64,000 nt of DNA, from contig WPIO01000002.1 in NCBI GenBank assembly GCA_009760855.2, forward strand, positions 6,273,001 through 6,337,000, read 5' to 3'. This DNA comes from Cristatella mucedo (lineage: Eukaryota > Bryozoa > Phylactolaemata > Cristatellidae). Positions 12,903-26,012 of the stretch are shown one piece after another. The position numbers and the translations under genes are program-made. How positions within the stretch are numbered: the first letter of the stretch is position 1; every line of letters starts with the position of its first letter. Under the pieces are notes generated by a model. That model saw nothing but the letters and a program-made list of their open reading frames with translations. It had not been told where the DNA came from and made no database searches.

Positions 12903-14538
12903 AGAATAAACGGCGAAACAATTTACTTCTGACGAAGATTTCTATTGCGAGGTATAAGTACCTGATTCGTGAGAGACACTTTGTATTGACCCAGGCGACG
13001 ATAGCACCATGACACGCTGTAGTGCGTTTTGTCTGCAGCATCAGTGATTGCACCTGCAGGTAGTCTTACGACGTAATTTTGGGACGACGAAAATATTGAC
13101 GGTTTTTTTTACTGCCTCTTCTCAAGGCAGAGGTACAGTGACTTTAAAGTATTCTGAGCTCATACACATACAACAGTGAACGTGCCGAGTTTCTTCGCGG
13201 TATTATCCCACCTCTACTGCTGAAGGTCTTAAACCTGATAGGACGTTACGTGGCTACCGAGGGGTGCCGTCAGTTATCGATTCGTGAAAGCACCAAGTCA
13301 GTAAAACCTTCTGAAGCTTAGCAACGGTTGCACAGCAACGAAAAAGAAAGCGAAACGTCAGTCGCCGAAATAATGAACTGCTTCCCTAATCTTTCCTGAG
13401 GATGTACTTAGATTTGGCTGCGACTCGAGCAATAAAACTCGTAAGACTTACCCCTAGTGATACCCGAAACATCTGCATGTCCATCGAACTGTCCATTTAC
13501 GGTGGGAAACGGACGTCAACATCATGATGGTTTCATCGAAGTGTTTCGCCATCGCATCGGTGACGTGACTTGAACTTGAGAATAATCAATACGGTGACGA
13601 TGGTGACTGCGCCCTGTTGTTTTGCCCGCATTTGTCTAAAGCTTCCAGAAAATATTATTAAGGTGAGGCAATATCGTACACCTATTTTAGAGATAAAGCG
13701 ATTATGGTTCGCTTTGTAGGAACACCGCATCTTCAAAGCCACCTGAAGCCAAATAAGATAGTAAAGCAACACAATGGAAGGCGTAATAATAATTCGCCGA
13801 AGTATATCAGCGATTGGGTAACGAAACCGAGATTGCACTTTCCATTTTACAATAACTGTTGCAAGTAAATCCCCAGGACAGATGGCTGACTTTAGCCATC
13901 AGAACCTTGAATGAACATAAGGCTTTCTGGTGACGTCCGAAGGCAACAGAAGGTGTTTCTATCCCAACAATGTCATGGTACCGCAGCAGCGAAGTGACTT
14001 GAACTTGTCCTCAGGTGGTAGAGAGGTAACAACGTGTGTGCCCTGCTTTTTTTTTTTTTTTTCCCACCGCATGAGGAAAAGTTCCGAAAGCCTAGGAGAG
14101 GTATCACACTCCGGTATAGAACCGTGTGGTGATTTTTGGCCGTATCAATGAGCACCATCTCTTAAGCTATTCACGCCCAAATAACACCATTCAGCTAAAA
14201 AATATACAGCAAATTACAAATTCCCCAAACGTCCTCCTTCTAAGCAAAAGTTATCTTAATCAAAAATGACGTTTTATGGTCAGGTTTGCGAAACAACTAC
14301 TGTGACTTACCCTTACATGTACCCATAACATTAGTGATCTCATAAAAGAACGTTAAAGATGTTAAGCTACAGAAAACAGTGATTGTTCCAAAGCGGCATT
14401 TTCCGAGAGCTCGGGTAAATCATCTTTAAGCTAAATCAACGTGGAGGGATCCGAGAGAGTTAGAGCTGTCATTGTTTCCAGCTCCAAAGAAGCATAAGCG
14501 TGAAGCAAGCTGAAGCTTAAATAACGTCATTCAGCCAC
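12903..14538. repeat. M9, class D unit
   Basis: 1,636 bp. D marks: 'tttacttctgacgaag', 'ccatgacacgctgtagtgcg' and the shortened 'aacagaaggtgtttc'. It contains a 16-T replacement block at 14,047-14,062. Confidence 0.92.
14047..14062. other. 16-T block replacing unit sequence
   Basis: It stands in place of 'tttttcgcggcattat', which is also 16 bases. Flanks on both sides are normal D sequence. Confidence 0.85.
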
Positions 14539-16188
14539 AGAATAAACGGCGAAACAAATTACTCGTTTAGTAGTAATTTTCTAGTGCGAGGTATAAGTAC
14601 GTGATTTGTGAGCGACACTTTGGAGTAACCCTTGCGACGATTGCCCCGTGACACTGAAGTACGTTTTGTTGGATGCATAAGTGATATCACCTGCAGTTAG
14701 TCTTACGACGTAATTTTGGGACGAAAATATTGACGGCTTTTTCACTGCCTCTTCTTCTTCAAGCAGAGGTACAGTGACTTTAAAGTATTCTGAGCTCAAA
14801 CACAGGCAACAGTGAACGTGCCGTGTTTTTTCGCGGCATTATCCCACCGCTCCCGTTGAAGTTCCTTAACCCGATTGCACGTTTGGTGGCGTCACGAGTG
14901 TGTCGCCAGTTTTCGATTCGTGAAAGTACCACTTCAGTGAAAAACCTTCTTAAGCTTAGCAACGGTTGCACAGCAGCAACGAAAAAAGCAAGCAAAATGT
15001 CAGTCGCCCGGAAAAATGAACCGCTTCCCTAGTCTTTCTCGTTGATGTACTTCGAGTTTGCTATGACTCGTGCGTTAAAATTCGTAAGACTTACCCCGGG
15101 TTATACCCGAAACATCAGCCTGTCGATCCAAGAGCCCATTTGCGGTGTAAAACGCAAGCCAACATCATGACGGTGTCATCGAAGTGTTTCGCCATCGTAT
15201 CGGTGACTTTACTTGAACTTGAGATTACTCAATACGGTGACGATGGTGACTGCGCCCTGTCATTTTGCAGCATTTGTCCAAAGCTTAGAGAAAATATAAT
15301 TAAGGTGAGGCGATATCATACACCTTTTTCTTTTAGAGATTAATCGATTATGGTTCGCTTTGTAAAACCACCGCATCTTCAAAGCCACCTGCAGCCAAAT
15401 AAGATAGTAAAGCAACACAATGGAAGGCCTAATAATTATTCGCCGAAGTATATCAGGGATTGGGTAACGTAACCCAGATTGCACATTCCATTTTACAATT
15501 ACTGCTGCGACAACATCCCCGAGACAGATGGCTGACTTTAGCCATCAGATCGGTGAATGAACATAAGGCTTTCTGGTGACGTCCGAAGGCAACAGAAGAA
15601 ATGTTTCGATCCCAACAATGTCATGGTACTGCAGCAGCAACGTGACTTGAAGTTGTCCTCAGGTGGTCCAGAGGCAAGAACGTGTGTGCCCTGCTTTTTC
15701 GCTGCGTTATCCCTATGGCATGTGGAAAAGTTCCGAAAGCCTACGAGAGGTATATCTCTACAGTATATAACCGTTTGGTGACTTTTGGCCGTATCCATGA
15801 GAGATCCATCTCTTAAGCTATTTACGCCAAAATCAAACCATGCAGCTAAAAAATAAACAGAAGTACGAATTCCCCAAAACGTCCTCCTGCTTAGCGAAGG
15901 TTACCTGAATCAAAATGACGTTTTTATGGTCAGGTTTGCGAAACAAGTACAGCGACTTACCCTTACATGTACCCATAACATCAGTGATCTCATAAAAGAA
16001 CGTTAAAGATGTTAAGCTACAGAAAACGGTGATTGTTCCAAAGCGGCATTTTCCGAGAGCTCGGGAAAATCAACTTTAAGCTAGATCAACGTGGAGGGAT
16101 CCAAGAGAGGTAGAGCTGTCATTGTTTCCAGCTTCAAAGCAGCATACGCCTGAAGCTAGGTGAAACTTAAATAACGTCATTCAGCCTC
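14539..16188. repeat. M10, class E unit
   Basis: 1,650 bp. E marks: start after 'cagccac', 'ttactcgtttagta', 'taacccttgcgacgattgcc', 'cctatggcatgtgg' and 'gatccaagagagg'. Confidence 0.92.
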
Positions 16189-17828
16189 AGAATAACCGGC
16201 GAAACAAATTACTTGTTAAGAACTTTTCTAGGGCGAGGTATAAGTACCTGATTGGTGAGCGACACTTTGGAGTGACCCTGGCGACAATAGCACCGTGACT
16301 CTGAAGTGCGTTTTGTTTGTTGGATGCATAAGTGATTGCACCTACAGTTAGTCTTATGACGTTAGTTTGGTACGAAAATATTGACGGCCTATCAGTGCTC
16401 TTCTTAAGGCAGAGGTACAGTGACTTTAAAGTATTCTGAGCTCATACACAGGCAACAGTGACCGTGCCGTGTTTTTTCGCGGCATTACTTCAACGCTTCC
16501 GTTGAAGTTCTTTAACCCGATAGCACGTTTGGTGGCGTCCGAAGTGTGTCGCCAGTTTTCGATTCGTGAAAGCACCACTTCAGTAAAACCTTCTAATGCT
16601 TAGCAACGGTTGCACAGCAACGAAAAACCAAGTGAAAAGTCAGTCGCCGAAAAAATGAACCGCTTCCGTAATCTTTACTGTCGATGCAGTTAGAGTTGGC
16701 TGCGACCTGAGCAATAAAATTCGTAAGACTTACCCCTGTTGATACCCGAAACATCAGCCTGTCGATCCAAGAGCCCATTTGCGGTGTAAAACGCAAGCCA
16801 ACGTCATGACGGTGTCATCGAAGTGTTTCGCCATCGTATCGGTGACTCTACTTGAACTTGAGATTAATCAATGCAGTGACGATGGTGACTGCGCCCTGTT
16901 GTTTTGCAGCATTTGTCCAAAGCTTGGAGAAAAAAATATAATTAAGGTGAGGTGATTTCGTACACCTTTTTAGGAGAGATATAGCGACTATGGTTCGCTT
17001 GTAAAACCACCGCATCTTCATGGCCACCTGAAGCTAAATAAGATAGTAAAGCAACACAATGAAAGGCATACTAATAATTCGCCGAAGGATATCAGACATT
17101 GGGTAACTTAACCCAAATCGCACTTTCCATTTTATTATAACTGTTGCGAGAAAATTCTCGAGACAGATGGCTTACTTTAGCCATCAGATCAGTAAATGAA
17201 CATGAGGCTTTCAGGTGACGTCCGAAGGCAACAGAAGAAGTGTTTCTATCCCAACAATATCATGGTAACGTAGAAGCAAAGTGACTTGATGTTGTCCTCA
17301 AAGTGGTACAGAGCCAACAACGTGTGTGCCCTGCTTTTTCGCGGCATTATCCCACCGCATGAGGGAAAAGTTCCGAAAGCCTAGGAGACGTATTGCACTC
17401 CAGTATAGAACCGTGTGGTGATTTGTGGCCGTATCCATGAGCACCATCTCTTAAGCTATTCACGCCCAAATATCACCATGTTGCTAAAAAATATACTGCA
17501 AATTACAAATTCCCCAAACGTCCTCCTGGTGAGCGAAAGTTACCTAAATTTAAATGACGTTTTATGGTCAGGTTTGCGATACAAGTACAGCGACTTACCC
17601 TTACATGTACTCATAACATCAGTGATCTCATAAAAAAGAACGTTAAAGGTGTTAAGCTACAGAAAACAGTGATTGTTCCAAAGGGGCATTTTCCGAGAGC
17701 TCGGGTAAATCAACTTGATGCTAAATCAACGTGAAGGGATCCGAAAGTGGTAGAGCTGTCGTTGTTGTCAGCTCTAAAGCAGCATACGTCTGAAGCTAGC
17801 TGAAGCTTAAATAACGTCATTCAGCCTC
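16189..17828. repeat. M11, class A unit
   Basis: 1,640 bp, nearly identical to M1 apart from one- to four-base insertions such as the doubled 'gttt' at 16,313-16,321. The hairpin is at 16,487-16,508. Confidence 0.93.
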
Positions 17829-19315
17829 AAAATAAACGGCGAAAGAAATTACTTGTTAAGAACTTTTCTAGTGCGAGGTATAAGTATCTGATTTGTGAGC
17901 GACACGTTGGATTTACCCTGGAGACGATAGCCCCGTGTCACTGAAGCGCCTTTTGTTTGATGCATCAGTGCACCTGACGTTAGTCAGATGACGTAATGCT
18001 CGGATGAAAATATCGACTGCTCTCTTTCACAGCCTCTTCTAAAGGCAGAGGTGCAGTGACTTGAAAATATTCTGAGCTTATACACAGGGCAACAGTGAAC
18101 GTGCCGTGTTTTTTTCGCGGCATTATCCCACCGCTTCCGTTGAAGTTGTATAACCCGATAGCATGATTGGTGGCGTCCGAAGTGTGTCCTCAGTTTTCGA
18201 TTCATGAGAGTACAACTTCAGTGAAACCTTCAGAAAGCTTTGCAACGGTTTTTACAGCAACGAAAAGGGAAGCGAAACGTCAGTCGCCGAAAAAAATGCA
18301 CTGCTTCCCTAATCTTTCCTGTGGATGTAGTTAGAGTTAGCCGCGACTCGTGCAATACAACTCTTAAGACTTACCCCTAGTGATACCGAAACATCTGCAT
18401 GTCCATGCAACTGTCTATTTTCGGTGTTAAACGGACGTCAACATTATGATGGTTTCATCGAAGTGTTTCGCCATCGCATTGGTGACGTGACTCGAACTTG
18501 AGATTAATCAATACCGTGTCGATGATGACTGTGCCCTCTTGTTTTACAGCATTCGTTCAAAGCTTCGAGAAAACATAGTTAAGGTGAGGCGATTTCGTAC
18601 ACCTTTTTAAGAGATATAGCGATTATGGTTCGCCTTGTAAAACCACCGAATCTCTACAAAGCCACCTGAAGCTAAATAAGATAGTTAAGCAACACAATGG
18701 AAGGCATACTAATAATTCGCCAAAGGATATCAGAGATTGGGTAACCTAACCCAAATTGCACTTTCCATTTTACAATAACTGTTGCGAGAACATCCCCGAG
18801 ATAGATGGCTGACTTTAGCCATCAGATCGGTGAATGAACATAAGGCTTTCCGGTGACGTCCGAAAGCAACAGAAGAAGTGTTTCTATCCCAACAATGTCA
18901 TGGCACTGCAGCAGAAAAGTGACTTGAAGTTGTCCTCAGGTGGTACAGAGGCAATAACGTGTGTGCCCTGCTTTTTTTTCTTCTTTATCCCACCGCATGA
19001 GGAAATGTTCCGAAAGCGTGAAAGAGGTATTGCACTACAGTATATAACTTTAATGGTCAGGTTTGCGATACAAGTACAGCGACTTACCCTTACATGTACC
19101 CATACCATCAATTATCTCATAAAAGTACGTTAAAGATGTTAAGCTACAGAAAACAGTGATTGTTCCGAAGCAGGATTTTTCGAGAGCTCGGATAAACCAA
19201 CTTGAAGCTAAATCAACGTGGAGGGATCCGAGAGAGGTAGAGCTGTCAACATTTCCAGCTCCAAAGCTGCAAACGCCGGAAGCTAGCTGAAACTTAAATA
19301 ACGTCATTCAGCCTC
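17829..19315. repeat. M12, class B unit with 145 bp deletion
   Basis: 1,487 bp. At about 19,049 'tatataac' joins 'tttaatggtcagg', removing the equivalent of 2,842-2,986 in M2. M2 is the other B unit with the 'tttaatgg' variant. A pyrimidine-only replacement block lies just upstream (18,972-18,986). Confidence 0.91.
18972..18986. other. Pyrimidine block replacing unit sequence
   Basis: Fifteen C/T-only bases stand where other B units have the 14-base 'tttttcgcggcatt'. Confidence 0.75.
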
Positions 19316-19510
19316 AGAATAAACGGCGAAACAAATACTTGTTAAGATCTTTTCTATCGCGAGGTAAAAGTACCTAATTTGTGACTGACACTTTGGATTT
19401 ACCCTGGAGACGATAGCCCCGTGACACTGAAGTGCGTTTTGTTGGATGCATAAGTGATTGCACCTGCAGTTAGTCTTACGACGTAATTTTGGGACGAAAA
19501 TATTGACGGC

Positions 19511-19531
19511 TTTTTTCCTTCCTTTCCTTTA
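19511..19531. other. 21-base pyrimidine-rich block replacing unit sequence
   Basis: A C/T-only run ending in one A replaces the normal stretch between 'gacggc' and 'ggcag', which is also 21 bases in M8. An adjacent change gives 'ggcagcgg'. Confidence 0.78.
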
Positions 19532-20687
19532 GGCAGCGGTACAGTGACTTAAAAATATTCTGAGCTCAAACACAGGCAACAGTGAACGTGCCGTGTTTTT
19601 TTCGCGGTATTATCCCACAGCTCCTGTTGAAGTTCTTAAACCTAATAGGACGTTTGACAGCGTCCGAAGTGTGCCGTCTGTTTTCGATTCTTCAAAGCAC
19701 CACGTCAGAGAAACCTTCTGAAGCTTAGCAACGGTTGCACAGCAACGAAAAAGAAAGCGAAACGTCAGTCGCCGAAAAACATGTACTGCTTCCCTAATCT
19801 TTTCTGAGGATGTGGTTAGAGTTTCCTGTGACTCGTGCGGTAAAATTCGTAAGACTTACCCCTTTTGACAACCGAAACATCTGCCTGTCGATCCAACAGC
19901 TAATTTGCTCTGTAAACGCACGCCAACATCATGATGGTTTCATCGAAGTGTTTCGCCATCGCATCGGTGACGTGACTCGAACTTGAGATTAATCAATACG
20001 GTGTCGATGGTGACTGTGCCCTCTTGTTTTGCAGAATATGTCCAAAGCTTCGAGAAAATATAGTTAAGGTGAGGTGATTTCGTACACCTTTGTTAGATAT
20101 ATAGCGATTATGGTTCGCTTTGTAAAACCGCCGCATCTTCATAGCCACCTGAAGCTAAATACGATCGTTAAGTAACACAATAGAAGGCATAATAATAATT
20201 CGCCGAAGTATATCAGTGATTGGGTAACGTAACCTAGATTCAAATTGCCGTTTTACAATAACTGTCGCAAGAAAATTCCCGAGACAGACGGCTGCCTCCA
20301 GCCATCAGATCGGTGATTGAACATAAGGCTTTCTGGTGACGTTCGAGGGCAAAGGAAGAAGCGCTTCTATCTAAATAATAACTTGGTAGTGCAGCGGCAA
20401 AGTGATTTAAAGGTTTTTTTAGGCGGTGCAGAGGTGGTAAGAAGGCAAAAACGAGGGTGCACTGTTTTTTCGCGGCATTATCCCACAGCTTCAGCAAAAG
20501 TTCTGAAAGTTCAGGCGACGTAGCTCGCTCGTGAATAGAACAGTTTGGCTATTTTCGGCCGAAGCCATGAGCATCATCTCTTAAGCTATTTAGCGCCCAA
20601 CTAACGCCATACAGCTACGAAATATAAAGCAAATTACAATCTCCCCAAACGTCCTTGTGCAATGCGAAAGTTACCTGAATTTAAAAT

Positions 20688-20839
20688 CGCCGAGCTGGTT
20701 TAGTCTAGCGGTTAAGGTGCTCGCCCTGACCGAGGTCTGACTGAGGTCGTGGGCTCGGACCCCGAGGCATATGTGAAGCGCCTGAATAGTGATTAGGTTC
20801 TCTTGGGGCGCCATATAAATGAATTATATTATTTTTAAT
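20688..20839 (+). mobile_element. SINE-like insertion in C unit M13
   Basis: Same insertion point, length (152 bp) and sequence as in M8, including the altered box B 'ctcggacccc'. It is therefore a copy made by array amplification and not a new transposition. Confidence 0.82.
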
Positions 20840-21111
20840 GACGTTCTACGGTCAGGGTTAGGAAACAAGCTCGCCGACTTACCCTTTAATGTACCCATAA
20901 CATCAGTGATCTCATAAATGAACGTTAAAGATAATAGGCAACAGAAACCAGTGATTGTTTCAAAGCGGCATTTTCCGAGTGCTCGGGTAAAACGTCTTTA
21001 AGATGAATCAACGTGTGGAGTTCCGAGAGAATTGAAGCTGTCGTTGCTTTCATCTCCAAAAGCAGCATCCGTCTGAAGCTAGCTGAAAGGTAAATAACAC
21101 CATTCAGCCTC

Positions 21112-22741
21112 AGAATAAACGGCGAAACAATTTACTTCTGACGAAGATTTCTATTGCGAGGTATAAGTACCTGATTCGTGAGAGACACTTTGTATTGACC
21201 CAGGCGACGATAGCACCATGACACGCTGTAGTGCGTTTTGTCTGCAGCATCAGTGATTGCACCTGCAGGTAGTCTTACGACGTAATTTTGGGACGAAAAT
21301 ATTGACGGTTTTTTACTGCCTCTTCTCAAGGCAGAGGTACAGTGACTTTAAAGTATTCTGAGCTCATACACATACAACAGTGAACGTGCCGAGTTTCTTC
21401 GCGGTATTATCCCACCTCTACTGCTGAAGGTCTTAAACCTGATAGGACGTTACGTGGCTACCGAGGGGTGCCGTCAGTTATCGATTCGTGAAAGCACCAA
21501 GTCAGTAAAACCTTCTGAAGCTTAGCAACGGTTGCACAGCAACGAAAAAGAAAGCGAAACGTCAGTCGCCGAAATAATGAACTGCTTCCCTAATCTTTCC
21601 TGAGGATGTACTTAGATTTGGCTGCGACTCGAGCAATAAAACTCGTAAGACTTACCCCTAGTGATACCCGAAACATCTGCATGTCCATCGAACTGTCCAT
21701 TTACGGTGGGAAACGGACGTCAACATCATGATGGTTTCATCGAAGTGTTTCGCCATCGCATCGGTGACGTGACTTGAACTTGAGAATAATCAATACGGTG
21801 ACGATGGTGACTGCGCCCTGTTGTTTTGCCGCATTTGTCTAAAGCTTCCAGAAAATATTATTAAGGTGAGGCAATATCGTACACCTATTTTAGAGATAAA
21901 GCGATTATGGTTCGCTTTGTAGGAACACCGCATCTTCAAAGCCACCTGAAGCCAAATAAGATAGTAAAGCAACACAATGGAAGGCGTAATAATAATTCGC
22001 CGAAGTATATCAGCGATTGGGTAACGAAACCGAGATTGCACTTTCCATTTTACAATAACTGTTGCAAGTAAATCCCCAGGACAGATGGCTGACTTTAGCC
22101 ATCAGAACCTTGAATGAACATAAGGCTTTCTGGTGACGTCCGAAGGCAACAGAAGGTGTTTTCTATCCCAACAATGTCATGGTACCGCAGCAGCGAAGTG
22201 ACTTGAACTTGTCCTCAGGTGGTAGAGAGGTAACAACGTGTGTGCCCTGCTTTTTCGGGGCATTATCCCACCGCATGAGGAAAAGTTCCGAAAGCCTAGG
22301 AGAGGTATCACACTCCGGTATAGAACCGTGTGGTGATTTTTGGCCGTATCAATGAGCACCATCTCTTAAGCTATTCACGCCCAAATAACACCATTCAGCT
22401 AAAAAATATACAGCAAATTACAAATTCCCCAAACGTCCTCCTTCTAAGCAAAAGTTATCTTAATCAAAATGACGTTTTATGGTCAGGTTTGCGAAACAAC
22501 TACTGTGACTTACCCTTACATGTACCCATAACATTAGTGATCTCATAAAAGAACGTTAAAGATGTTAAGCTACAGAAAACAGTGATTGTTCCAAAGCGGC
22601 ATTTTCCGAGAGCTCGGGTAAATCATCTTTAAGCTAAATCAACGTGGAGGGATCCGAGAGAGTTAGAGCTGTCATTGTTTCCAGCTCCAAAGAAGCATAA
22701 GCGTGAAGCAAGCTGAAGCTTAAATAACGTCATTCAGCCAC
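21112..22741. repeat. M14, class D unit
   Basis: 1,630 bp. It has the normal 'ctttttcggggcattatccc' where M9 has the T block, with a 'ggggc' variant in place of the usual 'gcggc'. Confidence 0.92.
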
Positions 22742-23968
22742 AGAATAAACGGCGAAACAAATTACTCGTTTAGTAATTTTCTAGTGCGAGGTATAAGTAC
22801 GTGATTTGTGAGCGACACTTTGGAGTAACCCTTGCGACGATTGCCCCGTGACACTGAAGTACGTTTTGTTGGATGCATAAGTGATATCACCTGCAGTTAG
22901 TCTTACGACGTAATTTTGGGACGAAAATATTGACGGCTTTTTCACTGCCTCTTCTTCAAGCAGAGGTACAGTGACTTTAAAGTATTCTGAGCTCAAACAC
23001 AGGCAACAGTGAACGTGCCGTGTTTTTTCGCGGCATTATCCCACCGCTCCCGTTGAAGTTCCTTAACCCGATTGCACGTTTGGTGGCGTCACGAGTGTGT
23101 CGCCAGTTTTCGATTCGTGAAAGTACCACTTCAGTGAAACCTTCTTAAGCTTAGCAACGGTTGCACAGCAACGAAAAAGCAAGCAAAATGTCAGTCGCCG
23201 GAAAAATGAACCGCTTCCCTAGTCTTTCTCGTTGATGTACTTCGAGTTTGCTATGACTCGTGCGTTAAAATTCGTAAGACTTACCCCGGGTTATACCCGA
23301 AACACATCAGCCTGTCGATCCAAGAGCCCATTTGCGGTGTAAAACGCAAGCCAACATCATGACGGTGTCATCGAAGTGTTTCGCCATCGTATCGGTGACT
23401 TTACTTGAACTTGAGATTACTCAATACGGTGACGATGGTGACTGCGCCCTGTCATTTTGCAGCATTTGTCCAAAGCTTAGAGAAAATATAATTAAGGTGA
23501 GGCGATATCATACACCTTTTTCTTTTAGAGATTAATCGATTATGGTTCGCTTTGTAAAACCACCGCATCTTCAAAGCCACCTGCAGCCAAATAAGATAGT
23601 AAAGCAACACAATGGAAGGCCTAATAATTATTCGCCGAAGTATATCAGGGATTGGGTAACGTAACCCAGATTGCACATTCCATTTTACAATTACTGCTGC
23701 GACAACATCCCCGAGACAGATGGCTGACTTTAGCCATCAGATCGGTGAATGAACATAAGGCTTTCTGGTGACGTCCGAAGGCAACAGAAGAAATGTTTCG
23801 ATCCCAACAATGTCATGGTACTGCAGCAGCAACGTGACTTGAAGTTGTCCTCAGGTGGTCCAGAGGCAAGAACGTGTGTGCCCTGCTTTTTCGCTGCGTT
23901 ATCCCTATGGCATGTGGAAAAGTTCCGAAAGCCTACGAGAGGTATATCTCTACAGTATATAACCGTTT

Positions 23969-23969
23969 N
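23969..23969. other. Ambiguous base (N)
   Basis: The only N in the window, in 'ccgtttnggtgac'. The same place in M10 reads 'ccgtttggtgac', so the N is probably an extra, spurious position. Confidence 0.95.
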
Positions 23970-24025
23970 GGTGACTTTTGGCCGTATCCATGAGATCCAT
24001 CTCTTAAGCTATTTACGCCAAAATC

Positions 24026-24044
24026 AAAAAAAAAAAAAAAAAAA
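24026..24044. other. 19-A block replacing unit sequence
   Basis: It replaces 'aaaccatgcagctaaaaaa', also 19 bases, as seen in M10. Confidence 0.87.
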
Positions 24045-24377
24045 TAAACAGAAGTACGAATTCCCCAAACGTCCTCCTGCTTAGCGAAGGTTACCTGAAT
24101 CAAAATGACGTTTTATGGTCAGGTTTGCGAAACAAGTACAGCGACTTACCCTTACATGTACCCATAACATCAGTGATCTCATAAAAGAACGTTAAAGATG
24201 TTAAGCTACAGAAAACGGTGATTGTTCCAAAGCGGCATTTTCCGAGAGCTCGGGAAAATCAACTTTAAGCTAGATCAACGTGGAGGGATCCAAGAGAGGT
24301 AGAGCTGTCATTGTTTCCAGCTTCAAAGCAGCATACGCCTGAAGCTAGGTGAAACTTAAATAACGTCATTCAGCCTC

Positions 24378-26012
24378 AGAATAACCGGCGAAACAAATTA
24401 CTTGTTAAGAACTTTTCTAGGGCGAGGTATAAGTACCTGATTGGTGAGCGACACTTTGGAGTGACCCTGGCGACAATAGCACCGTGACTCTGAAGTGCGT
24501 TTTGTTGGATGCATAAGTGATTGCACCTACAGTTAGTCTTATGACGTTAGTTTGGTACGAAAATATTGACGGCCTATCAGTGCTCTTCTTAAGGCAGAGG
24601 TACAGTGACTTTAAAGTATTCTGAGCTCATACACAGGCAACAGTGACCGTGCCGTGTTTTTTTCGCGGCATTACTTCAACGCTTCCGTTGAAGTTCTTTA
24701 ACCCGATAGCACGTTTGGTGGCGTCCGAAGTGTGTCGCCAGTTTTCGATTCGTGAAAGCACCACTTCAGTAAAACCTTCTAATGCTTAGCAACGGTTGCA
24801 CAGCAACGAAAAACCAAGTGAAAAAGTCAGTCGCCGAAAAAATGAACCGCTTCCGTAATCTTTACTGTCGATGCAGTTAGAGTTGGCTGCGACCTGAGCA
24901 ATAAAATTCGTAAGACTTACCCCTGTTGATACCCGAAACATCAGCCTGTCGATCCAAGAGCCCATTTGCGGTGTAAAACGCAAGCCAACGTCATGACGGT
25001 GTCATCGAAGTGTTTCGCCATCGTATCGGTGACTCTACTTGAACTTGAGATTAATCAATGCAGTGACGATGGTGACTGCGCCCTGTTGTTTTGCAGCATT
25101 TGTCCAAAGCTTGGAGAAAATATAATTAAGGTGAGGTGATTTCGTACACCTTTTTAGGAGATATAGCGACTATGGTTCGCTTTGTAAAACCACCGCATCT
25201 TCATGGCCACCTGAAGCTAAATAAGATAGTAAAGCAACACAATGAAAGGCATACTAATAATTCGCCGAAGGATATCAGACATTGGGTAACTTAACCCCAA
25301 TCGCACTTTCCATTTTATTATAACTGTTGCGAGAAAATTCTCGAGACAGATGGCTTACTTTAGCCATCAGATCAGTAAATGAACATGAGGCTTTCAGGTG
25401 ACGTCCGAAGGCAACAGAAGAAGTGTTTTCTATCCCAACAATATCATGGTAACGTAGAAGCAAAGTGACTTGATGTTGTCCTCAAGTGGTACAGAGCCAA
25501 CAACGTGTGTGCCCTGCTTTTTTCGCGGCATTATCCCACCGCATGAGGGAAAAGTTCCGAAAGCCTAGGAGACGTATTGCACTCCAGTATAGAACCGTGT
25601 GGTGATTTGTGGCCGTATCCATGAGCACCATCTCTTAAGCTATTCACGCCCAAATATCACCATGTTGCTAAAAAAATATACTGCAAATTACAAATTCCCC
25701 AAACGTCCTCCTGGTGAGCGAAAGTTACCTAAATTTAAATGACGTTTTATGGTCAGGTTTGCGATACAAGTACAGCGACTTACCCTTACATGTACTCATA
25801 ACATCAGTGATCTCATAAAAGAACGTTAAAGGTGTTAAGCTACAGAAAACAGTGATTGTTCCAAAAGGGGCATTTTCCGAGAGCTCGGGTAAATCAACTT
25901 GATGCTAAATCAACGTGAAGGGATCCGAAAGTGGTAGAGCTGTCGTTGTTGTCAGCTCTAAAGCAGCATACGTCTGAAGCTAGCTGAAGCTTAAATAACG
26001 TCATTCAGCCTC
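24378..26012. repeat. M16, class A unit
   Basis: 1,635 bp. Hairpin at 24,673-24,694. Differences from M1 and M11 are mostly single-base run-length changes. Confidence 0.93.

Larger units (their letters stand above)
7811..16188. repeat. Five-unit HOR copy 1 (hybrid A-B-C-D-E)
   Basis: M6-M10. Its length of 8,378 bp agrees with the other intact copies. The first unit begins as class F and becomes class A at about 8,250, so the HOR proper starts inside M6. The order of diagnostic variants (A, B, SINE-bearing C, D, E) is identical in the next three copies, which makes this a true higher-order repeat and not chance similarity between monomers. Confidence 0.9.
19316..21111. repeat. M13, class C unit with SINE-like insert
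   Basis: 1,796 bp. Very close to M8. It carries a 21-base pyrimidine replacement block at 19,511-19,531. Confidence 0.93.
16189..24377. repeat. Five-unit HOR copy 2 (A-B-C-D-E)
   Basis: M11-M15, 8,189 bp. It is shorter than the others mainly because of a 145 bp deletion in its B unit (M12). Otherwise it is almost identical to copy 1 over long stretches, showing recent amplification. Confidence 0.93.
22742..24377. repeat. M15, class E unit
   Basis: 1,636 bp. It contains the only ambiguous base of the window (N at 23,969) and a 19-A replacement block at 24,026-24,044. Confidence 0.92.
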
